From assembly GCF_000188695.1 (NCBI RefSeq), contig NW_004754928.1:1680243-1702600 (forward strand): 22,358 nt of DNA, given 5' to 3'. Below the pieces are notes generated by a model. The model ran no database searches. It was not told where the DNA came from and saw only the letters and a program-made list of their open reading frames with translations. Below, one piece after another: positions 8,335-18,164 of the stretch. Positions within the stretch are counted from its first letter, which is position 1; the number at the start of each line of letters is the position of its first letter. Source of the stretch: Salpingoeca rosetta. Its lineage: Eukaryota; Opisthokonta; Choanoflagellata; Craspedida; Salpingoecidae. Both the position numbers and the translations under genes were made by a program.

Positions 8335-9786
8335 TTATTCGTTGATCCAATGTTGTGTGTCCTTAAACTTTTCAGCAAGGTCAAGAAGTAATGTGACATA
8401 TGCACTGTGAGCCTTCAGTCCGTTTGAAACCCCTGTCCGATCTCCAGAGAGACTGATTTCATACACTTGATTGTGCTGCATTCCCACCCGTTCCAGGAGC
8501 CTTGGCACTGGATCTGAGTCAATCAGAAACCGAAAGTGACGGATGCTGGTTTGGGGTATGAGGTTCTTGTCCATAAAGGCGGGGGAGGCGAACGTGAATA
8601 GAAAGACGCGAGCTTCTTTGAAATGCTCGTGTATAGCCAGACTGATTAGGGTTGCAAGTGCTGCTCCTTGACTATGGCCAACAACGACGAAAGCAGGACA
8701 GCGACATGCATTGACCGGTTTTATCTGTTCCATTCGCTCGGCCACATGGTCACGGATGCTGGGCCACAGTAACTGAAATCGCTCGAAGTAACCGCGATGG
8801 ATACGAACCGCTTCGGTATTGCCAAGTATTCCACCAGCAGGCTCGGTGTGAGGACACATCCGCAGGTTCCCACCAAGCCAGTCGTTTAACATGGCCATGT
8901 TCATCTTGGTTGGGGGGTAACTGCCTCGAACAGCGATGTTGAACTCGAGGCCAGCGTCGTTTAACTCCGACGGGGCTTTGGCACTGTTATGCAAGACTGG
9001 TTCCTCATCTACCCATCGATGAGGCATATCAACTTTGGTACCGATAAGCACAGCATGTCGATGTTGGCTCGTTTCAATACATGCCCATGACCGCCCAAGC
9101 AGGAACTCCGCAAAAGTAGCGTCACGCGTTGAACCGTTCTTAAGGGTGAGCTTCCCATAATCGGTGTCTGAGTCGCCTTCCACAACTGACTTAATGCGCT
9201 CCTGATGGTCCAATTGTGACTTCAAGCCAGTTGTCAGGCCTTCGTATGTGACTTGGTATGTGAGATCAGCAAGTGCAGCAGCATGTGCCAATTTGTCATG
9301 CAGATGCTTAACTGCCTCCTGGACAACTGAGGCGGTGGTCGTGTCAACTTGTCGAAGGGTCTGACCATGACCGAGGAGCGCTTGTGCGGCTGTAACCAGA
9401 TCACTGTGGTCTTGGTTGAGGCTGGTCAGGCATTTAAGAAGCTCGGCGTTGGTCACTCTGCCATTCCAAGCAGCAAGGAAGTGGCTCATCCACCATTTTG
9501 GCTGAGCGTCATCACCCACCGCTGAAAGGTCCAGTGTGTCCGACCTGTGGTGCATGTTGGCTGGAACTAACTGCTCAATGTGGTACGGTTTGTCCAAGTC
9601 AGCCTGCTTTGCACGACCAATAAACTGCTCTTCCATATCCACGTACTTTGGGCCAACATACAGCTGTGGGATGTATTGCCCATGAAGGGTTGTGCACGCA
9701 GGACCTTGAGGTCGAAAGGTCAAGCCTGTGAAGTACAACATTGCGATGCCAGAGGCAGCGCAAGCCGCGACAATCGCGGGGAGCAT
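8335..9786 (-). CDS. Class 3 (fungal-lipase-type) alpha/beta hydrolase with N-terminal anchor
   Basis: A single exon of 483 aa. The start is the ATG at 9786 (A at -3); the frame is open further upstream but holds no earlier ATG. Residues 1-24 (MLPAIVAACAASGIAMLYFT...) form a hydrophobic stretch that could be a signal peptide or signal anchor, suggesting the secretory route or a membrane. The C-terminal half is the lipase fold: AVRGSY near 295 (oxyanion-strand region), HRGYFERF near 340, nucleophile elbow GHSQG with Ser372, LIDSDPVPRL near 421-430 with the probable catalytic Asp, and KAHSAY with His460. These match the Ser-Asp-His triad order of class 3 lipases, which hydrolyse acylglycerols or related esters. 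Residues ~50-250 are helical and not recognised. GC and codon use are less biased than in the GTPase gene. Confidence 0.88.
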   Translation of the reverse strand: MLPAIVAACAASGIAMLYFTGLTFRPQGPACTTLHGQYIPQLYVGPKYVDMEEQFIGRAKQADLDKPYHIEQLVPANMHHRSDTLDLSAVGDDAQPKWWMSHFLAAWNGRVTNAELLKCLTSLNQDHSDLVTAAQALLGHGQTLRQVDTTTASVVQEAVKHLHDKLAHAAALADLTYQVTYEGLTTGLKSQLDHQERIKSVVEGDSDTDYGKLTLKNGSTRDATFAEFLLGRSWACIETSQHRHAVLIGTKVDMPHRWVDEEPVLHNSAKAPSELNDAGLEFNIAVRGSYPPTKMNMAMLNDWLGGNLRMCPHTEPAGGILGNTEAVRIHRGYFERFQLLWPSIRDHVAERMEQIKPVNACRCPAFVVVGHSQGAALATLISLAIHEHFKEARVFLFTFASPAFMDKNLIPQTSIRHFRFLIDSDPVPRLLERVGMQHNQVYEISLSGDRTGVSNGLKAHSAYVTLLLDLAEKFKDTQHWINE

Positions 9787-11617
9787 CTTTAGGGTCGTCG
9801 CGGTTTCACACTTCTGACGCGTCGTACAACTGTCTCGTGGAAAATGTGCTGCAAGTATCACCAGAAAGCATGAAAGGCGGCGGCCACTCAGAGGCTTGCG
9901 AGCCTGACACACCCCCTGCCAATTTCGCGCCCCGACTTCCTCTTTTTGGACTATTGTACCTGCCAGCAAAACAACCTGCCTGTTTTAGCAACCGAGAGTT
10001 GCTAACGTACCACCAACATGGCAGTCCCGACGTCACCAACACCGGTCACACATTGCTGTGTGTCTTTCCTCTGAACGAAGGCGAATTGTTGCAATGATGG
10101 CTGTCGCAAATACTTCCGTGTGAAAGACAGTGATCCCCGTCAAACACCTTCGAGCCAGACACTGCTGAACGACACACGAGATCAGAAATGCCAGTGGTGT
10201 GTGGTGTGCTTGCGTGTGAATTTGCGTGAGGAAGCTTGTGTCGATGTGCCTTTGTGCTTTGTGGGGAAAATTGGCTCCAACACCCGCAAGCATTCTGCGA
10301 CACACTGCACGCAACAGCAGGGCGCCAACGTGACGCTTTGGCTCCTTGGGTCTCCCTTCAGTCCCTTCAATCTTTCACATCAGTTAGCCTGGGCCTCTTA
10401 ATCTTCCTCCTCCTCACTCACCCCAGCCCTCCCAACCCCACCTCAACGACCTCAGCCTCTGCTCAGCCAATAGTCCAGTCCTCTTCTATTTCTCGTCGAC
10501 TGATCAGTCCTACAGTCTCCGCTTCTCTGGCTAACGGGCTGACCTTTTGTGTTTTCCTCGAGACTTCTAGTCTACACACATCTTCACTGACAGCCTGGTG
10601 GCTAGGCAGGGGTGTAGGTCCTGAGGACTGGAGAGGAAGAGGAGTGGAAGAACGATGGGCTGCTCCTCTAAATGTTGGAATGTTCAAATAATCCTCCTCC
10701 AGCAGACCTTTTTTATCTGTGCTGCAACGCGCAACAATGGCCAGATCATGACGCAAGTCCAACTCTGCGCTGCGCAATCAAGCGAGCACCCCTCTGTCCG
10801 TCCCCTCAACAATGCCGAGTCTTCCTTTGTCACTCTGCCTCCTTTCGCCCGTGTCAGGCGTCACCGATAATTAGTTGGAGATGCTGTTGGATTTTCCGTA
10901 TCCCTGTTGTCAGGTGCCGCGGAATGCCACAACAGCACCACAACACAACAAAGCACCAAAGGAAGCGAACTCAGCGCACAAGCCAAAGTTGGAGAGAGGC
11001 GAGCGCGCTCCTCTGCTCTCTCAAGCAAGCAAGAAAGGGGAGGAGTTGCGTATGGGCATTTGTTGACGACGGCAGCACAACCGCACCGCAGCAGCCAAGC
11101 GCAAGCAACACAACGCAGCCACATCTGCACGGAGTTGCGCATGCACGTGCGTGTTTGACGGGTCAAACCAAACTCCACGCACCCTGCCAAGGCCACACTC
11201 AATTACTTCCTCGCTCGACTTGGCGGGACTCGCACACCCATCACATCACGACCCCTTCCAGAAACAGCTGCACCAACAACACGAACAGAAACCAGCAGCA
11301 ACAAGCACCACCGCAACAACTGCAAGCAGCCGCAACAAGTGGCAAACGCGTGTTAGGTTCAGCCTAGCCGCACTTGGTTGGCCCGTCCTCCTTTCATCCC
11401 GCCACACCACTGATCAGACTCGCCACTGACAACACACAACACACACATCGCGACGCCACCTCTCAACAGTCTCCATTTCACGGCTTATCCTTGCTTGTTT
11501 GACACCAACCAACACCGCACGAGCACACCAAACGCACGAGCGACTCAAACAATCACGAGCACCTACCACCTTTCGTATTGTATCGCGCTGTGCTTGAGAA
11601 CGAAGCACGCCAATCAA
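9787..11617. other. Intergenic region, divergent side of the lipase gene
   Basis: No gene I can support in about 1.8 kb. It lies between the divergently transcribed lipase (minus) and coiled-coil gene (plus), so it should hold both promoters. Open frames here (for example minus 10463-10777) show no known domain, no repeated structure and no coding-like third-position bias. 10395-10450 is pyrimidine-rich and 11270-11340 is CAA/CAG-rich. Confidence 0.5.
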
Positions 11618-11636
11618 GTACGTACACATCTCTTTA

Positions 11637-11707
<71 letters not shown>

Positions 11708-12606
11708 GCATAATGAGTGGCAGTTGACACAAACATTCATACGTGTTCGCGATGATGTGCTGTCCCACCCCCATACCCTCCCTTGCCTTCGCGTGCGTTT
11801 TCTATGTTTCGTTCCGTTCACCCAGCATGGTCCTTTGAGCATGCGTGCGCTTCTGCCTGTTCTTCCCTTGTGCCTTTCTTGTGAAGTCGGCGCGACGGCG
11901 GTCGTGCTCTGCCGTTCCTTTTCCTTCCCTTGTCAGCCATGGGGCGTGTCTTTGTAATGTAACACAACGTCGGTGCTGAAGCCGCTTGCACTGCGATGTG
12001 TACAACTCACATGCACACGACATCATGCTACACACGTCATGATGACATGTGGCAGTGGGCGTGCCGTGTTTGTTGACGTTCGCTTCTGTGGTTGTACCCT
12101 CACACCTTTGTTTCTTACATTCACTATTGTGTTGTGTTGAGACACACAAGTACCCTTTGTTCAAAGTCGATGGCATCTGTATTGCGTGTACCTTCCTTGT
12201 TCCGTTCTTCTTCTCGGCCGTTGTTCTTCTCCTTCCCCTGTGCTTCTTTTCAAATTGCTTCCTCCTCCTCCCTCCTCCTCATCCACCGCCCTTTTGGTGT
12301 ACACCTTATTCCGACAGCGCGGCGCGCCATTTGTTGCGCCCCCACCCCATTGTCCTTCTGTCCACGTCTCTCGATCGAGTACACCTCCTTCACTGCCTGT
12401 CTGCGTTAGTTTGTCTGTTCATGCACCCCTCTGTGTTTGTGTCCACTGTTCATTTCCTTCTCACCCACCCCCCATTCCCGTGTGTCCGTCGACGCATTTT
12501 GCTGCGCAGCACTCACCATCCTCACTCACCATCCACAACCCCTCCCCCAAACACACACTTCGTGTTCCTCATCCTCTTCTGTTCTCTCTTCTTCGCTTTA
12601 CATCAG
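11618..12606 (+). other. Predicted 5'UTR intron of the coiled-coil gene
   Basis: A candidate donor (CAA|GTACGT, intron from 11618) is followed 20 bases later by a pure (TG)n tract at 11639-11702, the arrangement seen in the coding introns of this window. A long pyrimidine-rich stretch (about 12190-12600) ends in TTTACATCAG at 12606, a strong acceptor 59 bases before the ATG at 12666. No coding exon lies between. This is inference from pattern only. Confidence 0.45.
11639..11702. repeat. Pure (TG)31 microsatellite
   Basis: Uninterrupted TG dinucleotides on the plus strand, ending tgcgtgtgc. Confidence 0.97.
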
Positions 12607-12665
12607 GCCGCCTTTGACTTGCCCTGCCGGGAGCAAGACAGATAGACAGATAGACAGAGAGGGCG

Positions 12666-15329
12666 ATGCAAGAGATGTCTGCGCTCACACGCGGCTCGCA
12701 CGCGGGCATTGGTCTGCCCATGGACACGCAATCGGTCGTCACCATTGAAGACGACGAGTTTGAGGCCATCCTGGAAGCCATTCGCGATCACCTCGAGCAC
12801 ACGGAGGAGACCCTGCAGGATGCACTGCAGCGCCACGACACCCTCCAGCACCAACACCAACACCAACTGCACCATGGCGACGAGCACCAAACCCCGCGCG
12901 GACACTCACCATCATCGCCATCGTCATCTGTACGCGCAGCGACGCGCCAGCTTGCCACCCTCTCGCGCGACAAGGTGATGGGCCTCCCACCGCACGTGAT
13001 TGAGGCGGCCTTGCACAGGGTGTCACGGGCCGAGCGTGCGCGCGGCGGGTCTGCAGGCGCACGTCGCATCGACAACCGCAACGCCGCGTTTATCCAGCGC
13101 ATTCGCGAGCGGCAGCGGGCAAATGCGGCAGCGACACGCGCGCGGTTGCAGCTGGAAGTCGACCTGCCGAGCGAGGACAGGGCAGACGAGATCCTCGCTG
13201 AGCGCGCAGATGCGGTTGCGGACGCGAAGGAGGCGTATGCGACGGCCCTGCGCGCAAAGGTGGCGCGCCAGCGCAAGCAGCAGCGGGAGCGGGAAGAAGC
13301 ACAGGCGCGCAAGGAGGAGGCAGCACGCGCACGTGTGCTCCGCGCAGCGCAGCAGAAGCAGCAGAACACGCATGTGGTTGAGGACCAACGACGACAGCAG
13401 GCGGAGACGGAGCAAGCCATGGCGTCGTACCTTAACCAGCTGCCAAAGTCGCAGTTTTACCGCGATATCCAACAGGAGCACGAGTCACGGCAGCGTGTTA
13501 CGCGCATCATGGGGTCGCTCAAGAAGACTGGCACCACCAACCTTTACAACAACAACAACGGCGGCAGCGGCAGCAACAACCACCATCACCATGACAGCCC
13601 TGCGCTCCGTCGCAACGTTGGCGTTACGCGCAGCACGCCCAACTTGCACGGCCCGCCCGTGAACGTGTCATCCGTGCCGCCGAGTCCAAGTTTCAGCGAA
13701 GAGGGTGACGGCGATATTGACAGCGGTGATGGCGATGATCGCGGCGGTGCGAGCGCGGGGAATGACACCTCCCCCGTGAACTCGTGGGCGCTGACTGGCG
13801 TGGAGCAAGCAGCACACCGCCGCGCCCTGCAGCGCCAGCAGACCAAGGGCAGGAGCACAAGCACACCAACCAACAACGCCAACACGAGCGTGTCCAGTGA
13901 CGGCAGCAGCCCGTATCCGCCCAAAGGCAGTAAAGGCCGCCGCAACAGCTCCTCTGTCTCCCCGCGCGCTGTTCGGCGTACGGGTGCACACGACCATGGG
14001 TCTGCCACGGCGCACGGCAGCAGCAAAGCCACGCCGCTGGGGCGCAGCGCACACACGCAGAGCCTTCACGATGGCCGCCATGGCAACACCCACCAGCAGC
14101 AGCATCTTCAGCATCAGCATGGTAGTGTTGCTGGCAGCAACGGTCGGCGTCGTGGTCTGCACCGCCGCCGGGCCACGGTGAGCGATTTGCTGTCGCTCGT
14201 GGAGGAGAAGGAAGGCAGTGGCACGCCAGCAGCTGGCGCACCATCGCAGCGCCGCACGCGCGGACGGGCGCGCGCGGACAGCACCAAGGCAGAGGTGACG
14301 TCGCGACTGAATGCGGAGTACCGCACGCTTGAGGACTGGCAGCAGCGGCCGGACCTCAAGGTCATGCGCACCATCTTCGGCACGGACACGGACACGCAGC
14401 TGCGCGAACAGCAGCGGCGGCAGCAGTTGCAGCGCGAGCAGGAGCGGCGGCTGGCCCGGCGCGCGGCTAAACGCAAGGAGCTGAAGGATAGGATCCTATC
14501 CATGGCGCACGAGGCGCTGATGCAACTTGACGAACAAGAGCGGCTGGCGCGTGCAATGGGGGACATGGATTTCAACATGGACGTGTCTGGAGACGCGCAG
14601 TCCTACACGGCGTCGTTTCTGGAGGAGAGCCTGCGCAACGGGCTCGGTCGTCTGCAGAAGGTGGAGGGCGAGATGCAGGCCATGGTTGCGCTCGCCAGCG
14701 GCAAGGGCAGTGCAGCGAACAGCCAGAGCGGCGCTGATGGAAGTGGAAGCGATGGCGGTGACGGGCGGGGTCGACAGACGGCAGCGCGGCGGCGGTGGAG
14801 CCGGGCAGTGGCAAAGGCGCGCAGGATGAGGCGGGGGTCCAAGATGGGCAACACCACCCACACCTCCACGTCCAGCAGTGGGGCCAATGGTGACGGAAAT
14901 GGGGCCGGTACAGGGGCAACAGCGGCGCCGCGTGCAGCCCGGAGGCCACTGCGACGCAGCACAACGCTGCTGGCCAAGCCAATGCCGGTTGAGGTGGGCA
15001 CGCGCCGGCTCCCGACACCATATCGCAACCCCGAGCACGCAGGACAGCAGGATGGTGGTAGAGATTGCGGGAGTGATGGTGGTGTGGAGCAGGGAAAAGG
15101 TGACGCCGGTACAACGACGCGTGACGGTGCGGAGGGTGCAGATGGCGAAGAAGCAGCAGAGGCAGCGGTGGCGGCGCAAGTTGGAGTGCTGCACGAAGCA
15201 CAGCAAGACGAGCAGCAGCAGCAGCAACAACAACAACAGGTACAGGTGCATCATCACGTGCACTCTGAGCATGACTTTGCACACGATGATCAGCAGGAAG
15301 CGATGTCGGTGTCTGCGTCGTCGAGCTGA
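12666..15329 (+). CDS. 887-aa coiled-coil / low-complexity protein of unknown function
   Basis: A single uninterrupted frame of 888 codons, strongly GC-biased at third positions and bounded by a 5' acceptor-like site and TGA. The ATG at 12666 has G at -3; a second in-frame ATG follows at 12675. Layout: acidic N-terminus (VTIEDDEFEAILEAIRDHL, ~20-40), His/Gln-rich spacer, a charged helical segment at ~105-280 rich in Arg/Glu/Ala (likely coiled coil), a long Ser/Gly/His/Asn-rich disordered centre (~280-540), a second helical segment at ~545-680 (EYRTLEDWQQ, QREQERRLARRAAKRKELKD), a basic patch (RRRWSRAVAKARRMRRGSK) and an acidic/polyGln/His tail. No signal peptide, membrane segment or enzyme motif. 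I do not recognise the family; a cytoskeletal or scaffold role is possible but unsupported. Confidence 0.75.
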   Translation: MQEMSALTRGSHAGIGLPMDTQSVVTIEDDEFEAILEAIRDHLEHTEETLQDALQRHDTLQHQHQHQLHHGDEHQTPRGHSPSSPSSSVRAATRQLATLSRDKVMGLPPHVIEAALHRVSRAERARGGSAGARRIDNRNAAFIQRIRERQRANAAATRARLQLEVDLPSEDRADEILAERADAVADAKEAYATALRAKVARQRKQQREREEAQARKEEAARARVLRAAQQKQQNTHVVEDQRRQQAETEQAMASYLNQLPKSQFYRDIQQEHESRQRVTRIMGSLKKTGTTNLYNNNNGGSGSNNHHHHDSPALRRNVGVTRSTPNLHGPPVNVSSVPPSPSFSEEGDGDIDSGDGDDRGGASAGNDTSPVNSWALTGVEQAAHRRALQRQQTKGRSTSTPTNNANTSVSSDGSSPYPPKGSKGRRNSSSVSPRAVRRTGAHDHGSATAHGSSKATPLGRSAHTQSLHDGRHGNTHQQQHLQHQHGSVAGSNGRRRGLHRRRATVSDLLSLVEEKEGSGTPAAGAPSQRRTRGRARADSTKAEVTSRLNAEYRTLEDWQQRPDLKVMRTIFGTDTDTQLREQQRRQQLQREQERRLARRAAKRKELKDRILSMAHEALMQLDEQERLARAMGDMDFNMDVSGDAQSYTASFLEESLRNGLGRLQKVEGEMQAMVALASGKGSAANSQSGADGSGSDGGDGRGRQTAARRRWSRAVAKARRMRRGSKMGNTTHTSTSSSGANGDGNGAGTGATAAPRAARRPLRRSTTLLAKPMPVEVGTRRLPTPYRNPEHAGQQDGGRDCGSDGGVEQGKGDAGTTTRDGAEGADGEEAAEAAVAAQVGVLHEAQQDEQQQQQQQQQVQVHHHVHSEHDFAHDDQQEAMSVSASSS

Positions 15330-15702
15330 TATCAAAGTGGCGGTTGTCTTGTAGTGCTCGTTTATGGCCACGTGTTTGTTTCGTTCCCCGTGCTTTGTTG
15401 GAGCATAATTTATTTCTGCAATGCCGCCTGCGTCTGTTGTGCTTGCTCCTTCTCTCCTTTATGTTGCGTTTCCTTCGTTGTGGACTGCAGTTTCCTCCTT
15501 TCTTTCTTTCTTTCCTTCTTTCCTCCTTCCTTCACCCCTTCTCATTTGAGTTGAGTTTATTTTGCATTTGAATCACTGTATGCAAGCCATTAGGGAGGTT
15601 TACCCTTGCTATGCATTACCCATTTAGTCAGTTGTCTTAGGTGCTTGTTCTCTTGAGAAAGCAATGAACGCGCGCGCGAACTTACGACAATACGCTTCTC
15701 AG

Positions 15703-15780
<78 letters not shown>

Positions 15781-16052
15781 GGTTGTTGTTGTTGTTGTTG
15801 TTGTTGTTGGTCGTTTAATGGGCAAGCAGCATGAATTTCAAGGAAAGAGCACACACGTGCACACAAACACACACATACGCACATGTCTTTGTCAAAACGC
15901 GTCACTGCAATGATCAACGCAAAGCATGATCATCAGGAATCAACACGGCTCAACATAAACGCACACGCACAACAGGCAACTCGTTGTGCAGTCTCAAAAT
16001 AAAACGAAAAACACAACAGCAGCAGCAACAGGGCAAATACAAGCAGCTCTTG
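15330..16052. other. Region between convergent genes with (GTT)n and poly(A)-signal candidates
   Basis: It lies between the stops of the coiled-coil gene (plus) and the phosphatase (minus), so it should contain both 3'UTRs. A long (GTT)n runs from about 15703 to 15809 with one interruption. AATAAA occurs on plus at 15998-16003. On minus, AATAAA occurs opposite TTTATT at 15556-15561, and another candidate lies near 15408. 15490-15550 is CTTT-rich. Confidence 0.6.
15703..15809. repeat. (GTT)n trinucleotide repeat, about 35 units
   Basis: Near-perfect GTT triplets with a single G interruption at about 15780. Non-coding, in the interval between two convergent genes. Confidence 0.95.
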
Positions 16053-17336
16053 TTACACTTGATCGCACCTAGCCCCTGAAAGCTCATTACTACCATCACC
16101 ATCATCACCATCACCACCAACATCACCTTCATCATCATCATCATCATCCGCGCTGGTGACGCTGACGAGGGGAGCGTGGTGGCGGTTCGTGTTTCCGTCT
16201 GCGTGCACTGCTGCTGATGGTGGTGGTGCAGTTGTGTTCCTCACGGCTGTGTCCGTCGCCTTGTCGGTGCTGGGTGCCGTTGGCGTGATGGTTGCCATGG
16301 ACGATGATGACGACGACGATGGCTGCATGGAGGCGCGCGTGTCCTGGTCAGCAGCCATCGCAGCCTGCGGATTCAAAAGTGGGGGCGCACTGGCCCGTCC
16401 GTCCGTGTGCGGCGTCTGCACCGACTGGGAACCTCCGGGAAACTCCATCGTCCTCGCAGCGCTCACGGGCGACAGCCGGTTGCTGTCCACTGCACCTGCG
16501 TTGGCGTGACCGTTGTTGCCGTCGCACTCGTCGCCTTCTGGGATGTCAAAGTCGCTCGTCTGCGACTGCGAGAGGTCGAGAGGGGAGCGCGGTGAACGAT
16601 AGCGTGAGCTGCCAACGCGGAGCTTGCGCAACAGCGTCGATGGCTGCTCGTGCTTTGACATGAGCAGAGCGTCACGGAGGGTCGCCTGCCACTGCAGATC
16701 AAACCCAATGTGCTCCAGATAGGCTGCAATGGACCCGTAGGTTTCGTCAATGTAGTCGAGGGTCTTCTCCATGGTTTCCGGTTTGGCCCGCGCCCACTCC
16801 TCCGGGTCAAGCTGGGGCGCCTCACTCTGGTCATCGTGGATGGTGGCAATTGATGATGATGATGAGGAAGGGGGGGGGGGAGGAGGGAGAGGTTCCAGTA
16901 GGGACAGCGAACAGCGAGGGCAATGTACACAAAAGTGGGACACGCACAAACACACAACACACACACACAGACACATACACACAAACACATACACACACAT
17001 ACACACACAAACACATACACACACACACACAGTCATACACACACAGACATACAATAACCATCACGTGACTCACCGCAAACCTGCCCCTGCCCTCCTCGCT
17101 GCTGCCGTATTCGTCGGAGAGCGAGTAGTCGAGCACAATCTCGTTGCGCGGAACACCGACGGCGCCCATGATCAGCGCTGCGCTCAGACCCGTCCGGTCT
17201 TTGCCGTGCGAGCAGTGGATCACAATCGGGTGGTTGCGCACGTCTGAACACCACATGTGTGTGTGTGTGTGTGTGTCGTTGTGTGAGTCGTGAGCGACAC
17301 AGGCGCAAGCTTGGCTCGAATCAGTTACGTTCGGCA

Positions 17337-17388
<52 letters not shown>

Positions 17389-17642
17389 GGGGTGTCGGCT
17401 AAAACCCTACTGAAACGAGAGAGGTCTCTCCTCCTTGAGGCGACGAGAAAATCGCATACGCGCTTAGCCATGGTAATGAATATAGAACACTGAACTCTCG
17501 TAAGAAGTTTTGTGGGGGTTTTCTTGTACAGAATGATCAGATATGGCAACTAAATTGGATGGATCGTCTTTTTATCGACTCCTCCGCACCTTTTGCGGGC
17601 CCCACACAATTGAGTCAACCCCCCATGGCAATCGACGACGAC

Positions 17643-17711
<69 letters not shown>

Positions 17712-18068
17712 CGATCCCTTTGCGCGGGAAAAGTAGGATGGCTTGAAGAGGACGGCGCCAGCCATGTAGTACATGCCCATCTTGGCCATCTGCTTTGCAC
17801 TGAGCATCTTCATCACCACGCCCTTCATCTTGCTGCGCGGGACATACGGCAGCCGCACAAGCCGCCGCTGCGACGCCGTCAGCTGCCCATGTGGTGTTGG
17901 GGGTGTTGGTGGTAGTGTGTTACGAAGGCCGTGGCAGGGCAAACCAAGAAGAAACAAGAAAGGGAAGAACACACACTTGAAACCACGAACACACGCACAT
18001 AAACTCACGAACACATAAAACCACGAACACCCACACACCCACACGCACACACACACACACACACACCC

Positions 18069-18164
<96 letters not shown>

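Noticed and set aside
9787..9969. N-terminal extension of the lipase by 61 codons
   Set aside because: It would begin at TTG; the first ATG is at 9786 and begins with a sensible hydrophobic anchor.
10463..10777. Minus-strand 104-codon frame (LLEEDYLNIPTFRG...) as a gene or transposon piece
   Set aside because: No known domain, no terminal inverted repeats or target-site duplication seen, and no coding-like third-position bias.
12788..13420. Long minus-strand frames opposite the coiled-coil gene
   Set aside because: Arg/Cys/Ala-rich antisense shadows with no domain.
17305..17340. Possible tRNA B-box (ggctcgaatc)
   Set aside because: No matching A-box or acceptor-stem pairing at the right spacing.
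17390..17640. AT-richer block in the phosphatase gene as a MITE
   Set aside because: I found no terminal inverted repeats; the composition difference alone is not enough.
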